Assembly: GCA_902465605.1 (NCBI GenBank) | Contig: CABQNT010000008.1 | Location: 1 to 64,000, forward strand | DNA: 64,000 nt | Direction of reading: 5' to 3' | DNA from: Prevotella sp902465605 | GTDB taxonomy: Bacteria; Bacteroidota; Bacteroidia; Bacteroidales; Bacteroidaceae | In this document: one piece after another, positions 36,590 to 45,847 of the stretch | Position numbering within the stretch: the first letter of the stretch is position 1 | Layout: every line of letters begins with the position of its first letter | Notes under the pieces: model-generated | The model's database searches: none | What the model was told of the DNA's origin: nothing | The model's input: only the letters and a program-made list of their open reading frames with translations | Translations under genes and position numbers: made by a program

Positions 36590-39094
36590 ATGGAAGCTTT
36601 GAAGAAATATGGGTTGGATGTTGCCGCCATTGTCTTGTTCGTCTTGATTTCATTTGCTTATTTCGTTCCAGCCAGTCTGGAAGGGCGTATTCTGTTCCAG
36701 CATGATGCTTCAGCAGGAAAGGGTCTTGGGCATGAACAAACAGAATATTATGAAAGAACAGGTGAACGAACCCGATGGACTAATTCGGTGTTCGGGGGTA
36801 TGCCCACCTATCAAACGGCTCCGTCGTACAAAAGTACCGACACATTGAGCAAGGTGATGAACGCTTACCACCTGTGGTTGCCCGAAAATGTGTGGTATGT
36901 GTTTGCCTATTTGTTGGGCTTCTACATCCTGTTGCGGGCTTTTGATTTCCGCAAGGAGTTGGCTGTCTTGGGCTCTGTCATTTGGGCTTTTTCCAGTTAT
37001 TTCTTCATCATCATTGCTGCCGGACACATTTGGAAAGTGATGGCCTTGGCCTATCTGCCGCCAATGATTGCTGGTATTGTGCTTAGTTATAGGGGAAAAT
37101 ATCTTTGGGGATTCATCCTGACCGCCTTGTTTACCGCTTTTGAGGTGAAGGCCAATCATGTGCAGATGACCTATTATTATCTGTTCATCATCTTCTTCAT
37201 GGTTATCGCCTTCTTGGTTCAGGCCGTGAAAGACAAGCAGTTGGCACGATTTGGCAAAGCATCAGCCGTGTGTATCGCCGCCGCTGCCATCGGTATCTGC
37301 ATCAATCTGAGCAATCTGTATCATACATGGGAATACAGTCAAGAGTCGATGCGTGGCAAGAGCGAACTGGTGAAGCCCAACTCGGCCAACCAAACCAATA
37401 GTGGACTGGAGCGCGACTACATCACCCAATGGAGTTATGGCATTGGTGAAACATGGACGTTGCTCATCCCTAATGCCAAAGGTGGGGCATCTGTTCCGCT
37501 CTCAATGAACGAAACTGCCATGAAAAAGGCTGATCCACAATTCACGGAAATCTATCAACAGATAGGTCAATACTGGGGTGAACAACCCGGAACCAGTGGT
37601 CCTGTTTATGTTGGCGCATTTGTTATGATGCTCTTTATCTTGGGGCTGTTCATCGTGAAAGGTCCTATGAAGTGGGCTTTGTTGGCAGCTACCATCCTGT
37701 CTGTCATGCTGTCGTGGGGTAAAAACTTCATGCCGCTTACCAATTTCTTCATCGATTACGTGCCCATGTACGCCAAATTCCGAACCGTGGCGTCGATATT
37801 GGTTATCGCAGAGTTTACCATTCCGCTGTTGGCCGTGATGGCATTGAAGAAAATCATCGACGAACCCGAACTATTAAACAAACGATTAAAATATGTATAT
37901 GTTAGCTTTGGCCTCACTGCTGGGTTCTGTTTGCTGTTCGCGCTGATGCCAACAGTGTTCTTCTCTGACTATGTTTCCGCTGCAGAGTTGGAGGCTATGA
38001 AGAATATTCCTTCCGAATATCAGGGTGCGCTGCTGACAAATCTTCGTGCCATGCGACAAGCTATCTTCACAACAGACTGCTGGCGTTCGTTTGTGATCAT
38101 CCTCATTGGTACCCTGTTTTTACTGCTTTACAAGGCAAGGAAAATACGTACAGCATGGCTCATCGGTGGTCTTACCCTGTTGTGCTTGGTAGATATGTGG
38201 GCTGTCAACAAGCGTTATTTGTACGATAGCATGTTTGTTGAGATAAGTGTGCGTGAAAATCCCATCGAAATGACACCCACCGACAAGCAAATTCTACAGA
38301 CCAAAGAACTCGACTATCGTGTGTTGAATCTCTCAACGAGTACGTTTAACGAGAACGAAACCAGTTATTTCCACAAGAGCATTGGAGGTTATCACCCTGC
38401 TAAGTTGCGCCGTTATCAGGAAATGATAGAGGCTTATATCGCTCCTGAAATGCAAAACCTGATGAAAGGGATTATGGATGCACAGGGCGACATGACGCAA
38501 TTAAATGGTGATAGCATTTCGCCTGTGCTGAACATGCTCAACACTAAGTTCTTCATCATGCCATTGCAGGGTGGACAAACCGTTCCACTCAAAAACCCAT
38601 ACGCCTTTGGTAATGCGTGGTTTGTTGATAAATTGACGTATGTGGATAATGCCAATCAGGAAATTGAACGTATCGGAAAGATGAATCTTCGTACTGAGGC
38701 TGTGGCTGATAAGAAGTTCAAACAACAACTTGGCGAGGCCGTTGCGCAAGATCATTCATCGGTAGTAACGCTGCAGAAGTATGAGCCCAATCAACTGACC
38801 TACCAGGTAGAGTCGAGCAAAGGGGGCGTAGTGGTGTTCTCTGAGATTTATTATCCGGAATGGACGGCCACGGTTGATGGTGAGGAAGTGCCGGTTGGTC
38901 GGGTTAATTACATACTTCGTGCCATCCAGGTGAAACCCGGTAAGCATACGGTGGTATTGAGTTTCTTCCCTAAATCGGTCAATCGTACGGAGACCATCGC
39001 GTATATTTCCTTTGCTTTGTTGGTGCTACTGATTATCTTGGTATGCTTCAACGAGTTTCGTAAGCGCAAACAGAAGGAAGAAAAGCAAGCGTGA
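36590..39094 (+). CDS. YfhO-family multi-pass membrane protein
   Basis: The 834-residue protein (start ATG 36590, MEALKKYGLD) has 12-14 hydrophobic segments. After the first helix comes a periplasmic loop with FGGMPTYQTAP (~64-74), a feature of YfhO-type proteins. Later parts include ITQWSYGIGETWTLLIPNAKGG and a C-terminal periplasmic region with FFSKSVNRT-like ending FFPKSVNRTETI before the last helix. YfhO proteins resemble GT-C glycosyltransferases; in Firmicutes they act in wall teichoic or lipoteichoic acid glycosylation. The Bacteroidetes role is unknown. It stands before an ABC-F gene with 70 bases between. Confidence 0.85.
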   Translation: MEALKKYGLDVAAIVLFVLISFAYFVPASLEGRILFQHDASAGKGLGHEQTEYYERTGERTRWTNSVFGGMPTYQTAPSYKSTDTLSKVMNAYHLWLPENVWYVFAYLLGFYILLRAFDFRKELAVLGSVIWAFSSYFFIIIAAGHIWKVMALAYLPPMIAGIVLSYRGKYLWGFILTALFTAFEVKANHVQMTYYYLFIIFFMVIAFLVQAVKDKQLARFGKASAVCIAAAAIGICINLSNLYHTWEYSQESMRGKSELVKPNSANQTNSGLERDYITQWSYGIGETWTLLIPNAKGGASVPLSMNETAMKKADPQFTEIYQQIGQYWGEQPGTSGPVYVGAFVMMLFILGLFIVKGPMKWALLAATILSVMLSWGKNFMPLTNFFIDYVPMYAKFRTVASILVIAEFTIPLLAVMALKKIIDEPELLNKRLKYVYVSFGLTAGFCLLFALMPTVFFSDYVSAAELEAMKNIPSEYQGALLTNLRAMRQAIFTTDCWRSFVIILIGTLFLLLYKARKIRTAWLIGGLTLLCLVDMWAVNKRYLYDSMFVEISVRENPIEMTPTDKQILQTKELDYRVLNLSTSTFNENETSYFHKSIGGYHPAKLRRYQEMIEAYIAPEMQNLMKGIMDAQGDMTQLNGDSISPVLNMLNTKFFIMPLQGGQTVPLKNPYAFGNAWFVDKLTYVDNANQEIERIGKMNLRTEAVADKKFKQQLGEAVAQDHSSVVTLQKYEPNQLTYQVESSKGGVVVFSEIYYPEWTATVDGEEVPVGRVNYILRAIQVKPGKHTVVLSFFPKSVNRTETIAYISFALLVLLIILVCFNEFRKRKQKEEKQA

Positions 39095-39164
39095 TAATGC
39101 TGTTAAGAAGTACAGCGTTGAAGGATGATTATGTAACTTAGCGACTAAATTTAACGAGATATTC

Positions 39165-41126
39165 ATGGTATCAGTAGAAGGTTTGAAGGTAGAATTTGGT
39201 GTGAAACCCTTGTTCCGCGATGTGAGTTTTGTCATCAATGAGCGTGATAGAATTGCATTGGTGGGCAAGAACGGAGCTGGTAAATCTACCTTACTCAAGA
39301 TTCTCAATGGTCAACAGAAACCTACCTCGGGTGTTGTTTCGGTTCCTAATGACACCACCATTGGTTATCTTCCGCAGGTGATGAAGATAGCCGATGACAC
39401 AACTGTCAAGGAAGAAACACGAAAGGCTTTTTCTGACAGCATGCGCATGAAGGAACACCTTGAGCACATGCAGAACGAATTGGGCAACCGTACCGACTAT
39501 GAGAGTGCGTCGTACATGGAACTGGTCGAGAAGTTTACGCAGGAACACGATCGCTATTTGATGATGGGCGGCGAGAACTATGAGCCCGAAATGGAGCGAA
39601 CACTCACCGGACTGGGCTTTACTCAGGCCGATTTTGACCGTCCTACGTCGGAGTTCTCTGGTGGTTGGCGCATGCGAATCGAACTGGCGAAGATTTTGTT
39701 GCGTCGGCCTGACGTGCTGTTGCTGGACGAACCAACCAATCATCTCGACATTGAGTCGATACAATGGCTGGAACAATTTCTCGCTCAATCAGCCAAAGCA
39801 GTGGTGCTGGTCAGTCACGACCGTGCTTTCATCAATAATGTAACCAACCGTACGATAGAGATTACTTGTGGCCACATCGAAGACTATAAAGTTAAATACG
39901 ATCAATATGTCGTGTTGCGGGCCGAGCGAAGAGAGCAACAACAGCGCGCCTATGAAAACCAACAAAAAGAAATAGCCGACACAAAAGCCTTCATCGAGCG
40001 TTTCCGTTATCAAGCAACCAAGGCCATTCAGGTGCAACAGCGCATCCGTCAACTGGAAAAGTTAGAACTCATCGAGATTGATGAGGTGGATAACAAACGC
40101 ATGCACTTGAAGTTTCCTCCATGCCTTCGAAGTGGCGATTATCCTATTATTTGTGATGAACTTCGCAAAGATTATGGCTCTCATACGGTGTTTAAAAACG
40201 TTACTTTCACCCTTAAACGTGGGGAGAAGGTTGCCTTTGTTGGCAAAAACGGCGAAGGTAAATCTACCTTGGTCAAATGTATCATGGGTGAGATTCCGTA
40301 TACCGGCACACTGAAGGTGGGTCACAACGTGCAGATAGGCTATTTCGCACAGAACCAAGCGCAGTTGCTGGATGAGGAACTGACGATTTACGAAACGATT
40401 GACCGTGTGGCAACGGGTGACATGCGACTGAAAATCAACGACCTGCTGGGTGCGTTTATGTTCGGTGGCGAAACGTCTGAGAAGAAAGTTAAGGTGCTAT
40501 CGGGTGGCGAACGCAGTCGGTTGGCGATGATACGCTTACTCTTGCAGCCCGTCAACCTGCTCATTCTTGACGAGCCTACCAACCATTTGGACATGCCATC
40601 AAAAGATGTTTTGAAGGAGGCCATACAGGCTTTCGATGGTACGGTGATACTGGTGAGCCACGACCGCGACTTCCTCGACGGCCTGGTGAGCAAGGTTTAC
40701 GAGTTCGGTGGTGGCCAGGTGAAAGAACATCTGGGTGGCATCTACGACTTCATCCGCAGTCATGCACAGGCAATGGGTGATGACGCTGATAACCACAATA
40801 TCGATTCTCTTTTGCACACAAACACACAGTCGGGTGCATCACAACCATTGCCAACTATTTCAAAAACAGAAAAGAGTGGGGCTGAAGAATACCTTCAGCG
40901 GAAGGAACAGCAAAAGAAAGTACGCAAACTAAAACGGAGCATCGAGGAGAGTGAAGCTAAAATTGCTTCCATGGAAAAGCGTATCGCTGAGCTAAACACC
41001 ATTCTCTCACAACCAGAAAATGCGTCAAACATGGAGTTGGTCACTGAATACACATCCGTTCAACGAGCATTGGATGCGGAAAACGAACGATGGATGGAGC
41101 TTAATGAGAAAATGGAAGAACTGTGA
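39165..41126 (+). CDS. ABC-F family ATPase (translation factor type)
   Basis: The 653-residue protein has two ABC domains and no membrane segments. Domain 1 has Walker A GKNGAGKST (~34-42), signature SEFSGGWRMR and Walker B LLLDEPTNHLD. Domain 2 has GKNGEGKST, signature LSGGERSRLA and LILDEPTNHLD. The inter-domain linker (~230-310) is charged and helical (RAERREQQQRAYENQQKEI), and a C-terminal coiled coil follows. ABC-F proteins act on ribosomes; the overall plan resembles the Uup/YdiF groups more than a resistance protein, but subfamily is not certain. The stop codon lies at the beginning of a 7-8-bp repeat array, so array changes could alter the C-terminus. Confidence 0.92.
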   Translation: MVSVEGLKVEFGVKPLFRDVSFVINERDRIALVGKNGAGKSTLLKILNGQQKPTSGVVSVPNDTTIGYLPQVMKIADDTTVKEETRKAFSDSMRMKEHLEHMQNELGNRTDYESASYMELVEKFTQEHDRYLMMGGENYEPEMERTLTGLGFTQADFDRPTSEFSGGWRMRIELAKILLRRPDVLLLDEPTNHLDIESIQWLEQFLAQSAKAVVLVSHDRAFINNVTNRTIEITCGHIEDYKVKYDQYVVLRAERREQQQRAYENQQKEIADTKAFIERFRYQATKAIQVQQRIRQLEKLELIEIDEVDNKRMHLKFPPCLRSGDYPIICDELRKDYGSHTVFKNVTFTLKRGEKVAFVGKNGEGKSTLVKCIMGEIPYTGTLKVGHNVQIGYFAQNQAQLLDEELTIYETIDRVATGDMRLKINDLLGAFMFGGETSEKKVKVLSGGERSRLAMIRLLLQPVNLLILDEPTNHLDMPSKDVLKEAIQAFDGTVILVSHDRDFLDGLVSKVYEFGGGQVKEHLGGIYDFIRSHAQAMGDDADNHNIDSLLHTNTQSGASQPLPTISKTEKSGAEEYLQRKEQQKKVRKLKRSIEESEAKIASMEKRIAELNTILSQPENASNMELVTEYTSVQRALDAENERWMELNEKMEEL

Positions 41127-41227
41127 ACTTTGAACATTGAACATTGAACTTTGAGGTTTGAACTGTGAACTATCAACTTGTAAACTCGTAAACTTGTAAA
41201 CTCGTAAACTAAAAAACTTTAAAACTT
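41124..41227 (+). repeat. 7-8-bp AACT-type tandem array between ABC-F stop and M13 peptidase start (family A, locus 2)
   Basis: From the ABC-F stop codon to the ATG at 41228 the sequence is one degenerate tandem repeat. It opens with heptads such as CTTTGAA, CATTGAA and CTGTGAA, continues as octads CTTGTAAA and CTCGTAAA (twice each), and ends with CTAAAAAA and CTTTAAAA. The octad part matches the array in front of luxS in the same orientation relative to the downstream gene. Confidence 0.9.
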
Positions 41228-43255
41228 ATGAAACATTTATTTCCAATCATGATGTTGATGGTGGCACCCACGATGGGGATGGCACAATCAAAATCGGGGC
41301 TTGTTGAGGTTAATTTTAACAAGTCTGTCCGCCCAGCCGATGATTTTTACCAGTTTGCCACGGGCGGATGGCAGAAGAAACATCCGCTACCAGCGGCTTA
41401 TTCACGCTTTGGCAGCTTCGACCAGTTGGCCGAAGACAACAACAAGCGAATTAACACCATCTTGGGTGAATTGCAGAAGAAGACGTACAAGAAAGGTACG
41501 ATGGAGCAAAAGCTGTCCGACTTCTACAAGCTCGCCATGGATGCCGACCGTCGTAACAAGGAGGGTATCACACCGGTGAAACCCTTGTTGGATGAGATGG
41601 AAGCTGCCAAAACGAAGAAAGATTTGGAACAACTGCAATTGAAGTATGCCGCTCAGGGATATGGTGTCGCTTGCGGTACTTACTTCGCTGCTGACGAAAA
41701 GAATGTGACGATGAACATTCTGAACGTCAGTCAGGGTGGATTGACATTGGGTCAGAAAGACTATTACCTCAACAACGACGCGGCCACCATTGCCATACGC
41801 GAGGAATATAAGAAGCACATCGCTCGCATGTTCAGCCTCTATGGATTCGATGAGGCTCAGGCTCAGGCAAAGGCGGACATCATTTTCAAAACCGAGACCG
41901 CACTTGCGTTGATTTCAAAGAGCATGACGGAGCTTCGTGACCCACAAGCCAACTACAACAAGATGACCTTGAAAGAGTTCAAGGCCAATTATCCCAACAT
42001 CAACCTCGAAGGCATGGCTAATGCGGAGGGCGTGAAGAGTGAGTACATCCAGACGATGGTTGTCGGCCAACCGTCATTCCTGGAAGGATATGACAAGCTG
42101 TCGGCTGCTGCTACGGCCGACGATTTGCGTGCGCTGATGGAGTGGGATGTCATCATGTCGTCATCAAGCTATCTCACCGATGCAATTCGTGAGGCCAACT
42201 TCAACTTCTTTGGTAAGACCATGAGTGGCCGCAAGGAGGATTATCCTCTGTGGAAACGTGCCACCAATCAGGTTGAGGCACAAATGGGCGAGGCGCTCGG
42301 CAAGATGTATGTAGCCCGTTATTTCCCCGAGAGTTCTAAAAAGAAGATGGAGAACTTGGTGCGCAATCTGCAAATTGCATTGGGCCAACGTATTGATGCA
42401 CAAACATGGATGAGCGACACAACCAAGGCCGAAGCACATAAGAAGTTGGATAAATTCTATGTTAAGATTGGCTATCCTAACAAGTGGCGCGACTATTCTA
42501 AGTTGAACATAGACCCCGCTAAGTCATTCTATGAGAATGTCATGGCATGCCGCCAATTTGCACACGAAAATCATATTGCCGAGCGTGCCGGTAAGCCAGT
42601 CGACCGTGATGAGTGGTTCATGACGCCGCAAACCGTGAACGCCTACTACAATCCCACCACCAACGAGATTTGTTTCCCAGCGGGAATCCTGCAATATCCG
42701 TTCTTCGACCCTAAGGCCGATGAGGCCTTCAACTATGGTGCCATAGGCGTGGTGATTGGTCATGAGATGACACACGGATTTGATGACCAAGGTCGTCAGT
42801 ACGATGCCAATGGCAACATGAACGACTGGTGGACTGCCAACGATGCGAAAGGCTTCAACGAGCGAGCCGACATGTATGCCGATTTCTTCTCCAATATCAA
42901 TGTTTTGCCCGACCTCAAGGCCAACGGACGCTTCACGTTAGGTGAGAATTTGGCCGACCACGGAGGATTGCAGGTTAGTTTCTTGGCTTATAAGAACGCC
43001 ACGGCGAAGAAGCCATTGAAGACAAAAGACGGCTTCACGGCCGATCAACGTTTCTTCCTGGCCTATGCAGGCGTGTGGGGACAGAACATCACCGAGCAGG
43101 AAATTCGCAACCGTGTGAAGCGCGATCCACATGCGTTGGGCAAGTGGCGCGTCAATGGTGCTCTGCCTCACGTTGACGCTTGGTACGAGGCTTTCAACGT
43201 GAAAGAAGGCGACAAGCTCTTTATTCCGAAGAAAAACCGCTTGGATTTGTGGTAA
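41228..43255 (+). CDS. pepO: M13-family (neprilysin/PepO-like) zinc endopeptidase
   Basis: The 675-residue protein has a signal peptide (~1-19, ending GMAQ) and no following transmembrane anchor, so it is periplasmic or exported. DDFYQFATGGWQKKHPLP is the typical M13 N-terminal block. NAYYNPTTNEICFPAGILQ precedes the zinc motif HEMTHGFD at ~512-519. The third ligand is in ENLADHGGL, and RVNGALPHVDAWYEAF near the C-terminus holds the substrate-binding Arg. M13 enzymes cut short peptides. The translation start abuts an AACT-type repeat array, an odd 5' leader. A good terminator follows at 43282. Confidence 0.95.
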   Translation: MKHLFPIMMLMVAPTMGMAQSKSGLVEVNFNKSVRPADDFYQFATGGWQKKHPLPAAYSRFGSFDQLAEDNNKRINTILGELQKKTYKKGTMEQKLSDFYKLAMDADRRNKEGITPVKPLLDEMEAAKTKKDLEQLQLKYAAQGYGVACGTYFAADEKNVTMNILNVSQGGLTLGQKDYYLNNDAATIAIREEYKKHIARMFSLYGFDEAQAQAKADIIFKTETALALISKSMTELRDPQANYNKMTLKEFKANYPNINLEGMANAEGVKSEYIQTMVVGQPSFLEGYDKLSAAATADDLRALMEWDVIMSSSSYLTDAIREANFNFFGKTMSGRKEDYPLWKRATNQVEAQMGEALGKMYVARYFPESSKKKMENLVRNLQIALGQRIDAQTWMSDTTKAEAHKKLDKFYVKIGYPNKWRDYSKLNIDPAKSFYENVMACRQFAHENHIAERAGKPVDRDEWFMTPQTVNAYYNPTTNEICFPAGILQYPFFDPKADEAFNYGAIGVVIGHEMTHGFDDQGRQYDANGNMNDWWTANDAKGFNERADMYADFFSNINVLPDLKANGRFTLGENLADHGGLQVSFLAYKNATAKKPLKTKDGFTADQRFFLAYAGVWGQNITEQEIRNRVKRDPHALGKWRVNGALPHVDAWYEAFNVKEGDKLFIPKKNRLDLW

Positions 43256-43281
43256 TTCTTCCAGATTATTGAAATAATCAT

Positions 43282-43326
43282 ATCCACTCATTTGAGCATC
43301 AACTTCTCAAGTGAGTGGATTTTTTC
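43282..43326 (+). terminator. Intrinsic terminator after the M13 peptidase
   Basis: A 15-bp stem (43282-43296 with 43306-43320, one wobble) is followed by six T residues and C. It is 27 bases past the stop codon. Confidence 0.9.
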
Positions 43327-43780
43327 TTGACAGTCGTTCACGATTTCCTTGAACGCAGGTGATTTGCAAGCAACCTGATGCCGAGTGTATTGCAAGGGTA
43401 AGAAATGCACGGGAAAGGCTATCTGTTATTTCTTTGTAAACCATTGAATATCAAAAGGCTATAAGAATGTGTGTTGATAGTATCGTCCGCGTTCATCAAA
43501 CTCATTGACTTTGGACTGCAAACCCATGGAGATTGGAGGCCAAACTCCATGACTTTGATGCCCAAACTCCATGACTTTGAAAATGCGCCCAATCTCTCTT
43601 ATAAAACACTGTCAATGAGAGGTTTATGAAACGGTGGCTTTTTTTGCGGAAAGGGTGGTGATGCACGGGGGTGCATTCGCCATTCGCCCAGTTATTTTTA
43701 GAGTGTTCGCCCGGTTGTGTATAGAATGATTAAGTGGATGTGCGATGGATGAAAGCTGCTGACGTAGCGAGCATTCAACT
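43327..43780. other. Intergenic region with repeats, between convergent genes
   Basis: No supported gene lies in these ~450 bases. They contain the family B array at 43501-43593 and, further on, a 23-bp direct duplication (43683-43705 and 43706-43728, each starting TTCGCCC). No promoter is evident. Confidence 0.6.
43501..43593. repeat. 22-23-bp tandem repeat array (family B, locus 2)
   Basis: Units begin with CAT at 43503, 43525, 43548 and 43570 (periods 22, 23, 22). The last two units share CATGACTTTGA and are both preceded by CCAAACTC. The second unit is the most divergent. It lies between the converging M13 peptidase and ABC ATPase genes. Confidence 0.82.
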
Positions 43781-44539
43781 TCAATCCGTGTGTGCTTTCA
43801 GCACGCGGTGGGGCATGCGTCCATGCCCCAACAAGTCGATGGGGCAGCCGAGGTGTTGCTCCAGCTCAACCATTGACAGCTCGGTGTCGGGGTGGTAGTG
43901 TACGTTGTGGTTGACACAGGCCACGGCTTTCACGTTTTGCAGGATGGAGCCTATGTCGTGGCTCACGATGATGATGGCGCAATCGCGGTTGATGTCGTTG
44001 AGCATTTGGTACATTTGTTCTTGGAATTGCCTGTCAATGTATGTGTTAGGTTCATCCAAAATCAGCACTTCTGGCCGTGCTACAATGGCGCGAGCCAGCA
44101 ACACGCGCTGCAACTGGCCGCCACTCAGGGTGCCGATAGCACGCCGGCGCAGTTCGGTGAGCTGCATCCTGACGAGTGTTTCATCCACCATTTGGTGGTG
44201 CTTGGACGTGAATGGGGAGAACAATTTCTTTTGTCCGCTCAGTCCCGACAGCACTACTTCCTGCACCGAGATGGGGAATTTCTTGTCGATGTCGTTGTAT
44301 TGTGGGAGATAACCCATGCTGATGTGGTCTGCAAGTGTTCCGTTTCGGTAGAACTTGATTTGTCCCTCGCTCGGCTTTTTCAGACCGATGATGAGTTGAA
44401 CAAGGGTGGTTTTTCCACCACCGTTCGGTCCGATAATGCCCAGAAAGTCGTGATCGTACACGGTGAGGTTCACGTCTTGCAGAACTGTTTTCGGTCCGTA
44501 CGCCGCGCTGATGTTTTCTAATTGGATGATGGGTGTCAT
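43781..44539 (-). CDS. Metal-type ABC transporter ATP-binding protein (ZnuC/MntB-like)
   Basis: The 252-residue ATPase has Walker A GPNGGGKTT (~37-45), Q-loop MGYLPQYNDIDKKFPISVQEV (residues ~74-94, an arrangement typical of the manganese/zinc group), signature LSGGQLQRVLLARAI (~138-152), Walker B VLILDEP and the switch His in IIVSHDIGS. A C-terminal tail with histidines (NHNVHYH) is common in metal importers. It overlaps nothing but begins 4 bases after the upstream binding-lipoprotein gene. A permease is missing locally; the one at 15496 is the only candidate in the window. Confidence 0.92.
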   Translation of the reverse strand: MTPIIQLENISAAYGPKTVLQDVNLTVYDHDFLGIIGPNGGGKTTLVQLIIGLKKPSEGQIKFYRNGTLADHISMGYLPQYNDIDKKFPISVQEVVLSGLSGQKKLFSPFTSKHHQMVDETLVRMQLTELRRRAIGTLSGGQLQRVLLARAIVARPEVLILDEPNTYIDRQFQEQMYQMLNDINRDCAIIIVSHDIGSILQNVKAVACVNHNVHYHPDTELSMVELEQHLGCPIDLLGHGRMPHRVLKAHTD

Positions 44540-44543
44540 GCGG

Positions 44544-45371
44544 TTATTTTAGTTTTTTGGCAATACTCACCATTTCTTCGCTCCAATTGTGGCTCAAGGG
44601 GTTGATGGCTATCGTTTCTGCACCCACCTCTTGGCTGACAATCTTCGTGCTTCTGGTTTCAAACTGCTTCTGCACAAACATCACTTTCACCTTCTTGTCC
44701 TTGGCCAGCTGGATGGTCTTTTTCAGTTGGGCGGCACTGGGTTCGCGCCCTTCTTCCTCCACAGGAATCTGCAAAAGCTCGTAGTCGCGGGCAAAGTAGG
44801 TGAGGGCAGGGTGGTCAATGAGGAAGGCCTGCGACTTGTCACGCGTGAGCTGTTCGCGCAGTCGCATGTCGGTAGCCTCAATGGTGTCTATCAAGGCTTC
44901 GTAATTTCTCCTGTACGAGGCACTATCTCGTTCATTAATGCTGACCAACGCTTGGTAGATGTTTCGTGCGATTTGCTTTGCGTTGTTGGTGCTCATCCAG
45001 GTGTGTGGATCAGTAACGCCATGTGAAGAGGGGGCCAATTCAATGCCTTCAGACGAATCGATGATGATGGTATGCGGCGCGTTTTGGCTCAGTTTTTTCA
45101 TCCATGTGCGCTCAAAGCCAATGTTTCCCACCTTGATGTACAGGTCGCTTTCGGCCAATTTCACCATCTGTTGGGTGGTTGGTTCGTAGGTTTCGGGGTT
45201 TCCTCCCTGGGGAACCATGGTGTTCACAACAAACTTGTCACCGGCAATTTGTTCGGTGAAATAACGAAGTGGCTCTATAGTCACCGTGATTTTTCGCCGC
45301 GTGTCTTGCGGGTTGGTGGTGCAAGATGCGAGAATGAGCGTGACCGTGAGCAGCAGAAGGTATTTTTTCAT
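44544..45371 (-). CDS. Metal-binding lipoprotein of an ABC importer (ZnuA/TroA cluster A-1 family)
   Basis: The start is ATG 45371 (MKKYLLLLTV); the longer frame to 45629 runs into the upstream VTT-domain gene and has no homologous look. The 275-residue protein has a lipobox ILASC (Cys17). It has the cluster A-1 substrate-binding fold with ITVTIEPLRYFTEQIAGD, GNPETYEPTTQQM, DPHTWMSTNNA (His as metal ligand), LIDHPALTYFARDY and an Asn/Glu-rich C-terminal lobe. A His-rich loop as in classical ZnuA is missing, so zinc, manganese or iron are all possible. It is co-transcribed with the downstream ATPase (4-base gap). Confidence 0.9.
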   Translation of the reverse strand: MKKYLLLLTVTLILASCTTNPQDTRRKITVTIEPLRYFTEQIAGDKFVVNTMVPQGGNPETYEPTTQQMVKLAESDLYIKVGNIGFERTWMKKLSQNAPHTIIIDSSEGIELAPSSHGVTDPHTWMSTNNAKQIARNIYQALVSINERDSASYRRNYEALIDTIEATDMRLREQLTRDKSQAFLIDHPALTYFARDYELLQIPVEEEGREPSAAQLKKTIQLAKDKKVKVMFVQKQFETRSTKIVSQEVGAETIAINPLSHNWSEEMVSIAKKLK

Positions 45372-45394
45372 TGAGCGTGTCATGTATGTAATGC

Positions 45395-45847
45395 TTATAA
45401 AATGAGATTCATGCCATAAATGATAAGTAGGTATCTGAATATTTTTCCCAAGGTGAAAGAGACGATGGTGACCCAGATGTTGGCTCTTACCAGTCCTAAG
45501 ACAATGGCTATGGCGCTGCCGATGATGGGCAGAAAAGCGAAGAAACCTATCCAGGCGCCGTACTGGGCCATTAGGCGTTGTGCGCGATCCAGCTTGTCGG
45601 GTTTGACATGCAGGTATTTCTCTATCCAATCTAACCGCCCCAATGTGCCGATGAAATAATTGAACAACGACCCCATGACGTTTCCAATGGTGCCGTACAC
45701 AACCAAGGGCCAGGGATTAAGACCAGCTGCCAACAGACCCGCCATGACGGCTTCGCTGCTGAAAGGAAAGACCGATCCAGCTAAAAGCGAGGCCAGGAAC
45801 ATGCCCACATAGCCGTATTGTATCAAGATATCTATCAATGTATCCAT
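45395..45847 (-). CDS. VTT/DedA-like small membrane protein (YqaA type)
   Basis: The 150-residue protein starts preferably at ATG 45847 (MDTLIDILIQ); the longer in-frame start at 45895 adds a His-rich stretch inside the upstream gene. It has four hydrophobic segments and landmarks of the SNARE-associated/VTT domain: LLAGSVFPFSSEAVMAGLL (~19-37), GNVMGSLFNYFIGTLGR and FFAFLPIIGSAIAIVLG. Relatives (DedA, YqaA) are thought to move lipids between membrane leaflets. The start overlaps the preceding membrane gene by 13 bases, indicating coupled translation. A metal transporter operon follows 23 bases downstream. Confidence 0.85.
   Translation of the reverse strand: MDTLIDILIQYGYVGMFLASLLAGSVFPFSSEAVMAGLLAAGLNPWPLVVYGTIGNVMGSLFNYFIGTLGRLDWIEKYLHVKPDKLDRAQRLMAQYGAWIGFFAFLPIIGSAIAIVLGLVRANIWVTIVSFTLGKIFRYLLIIYGMNLIL

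Noticed and set aside
43892..44521. 209-codon plus-strand ORF
   Set aside because: Antisense to the ATPase gene with intact Walker and signature motifs.
45372..45629. N-terminal extension of the metal-binding lipoprotein
   Set aside because: The extra residues overlap the VTT-domain gene and precede a perfect lipoprotein signal; the ATG at 45371 is the start.
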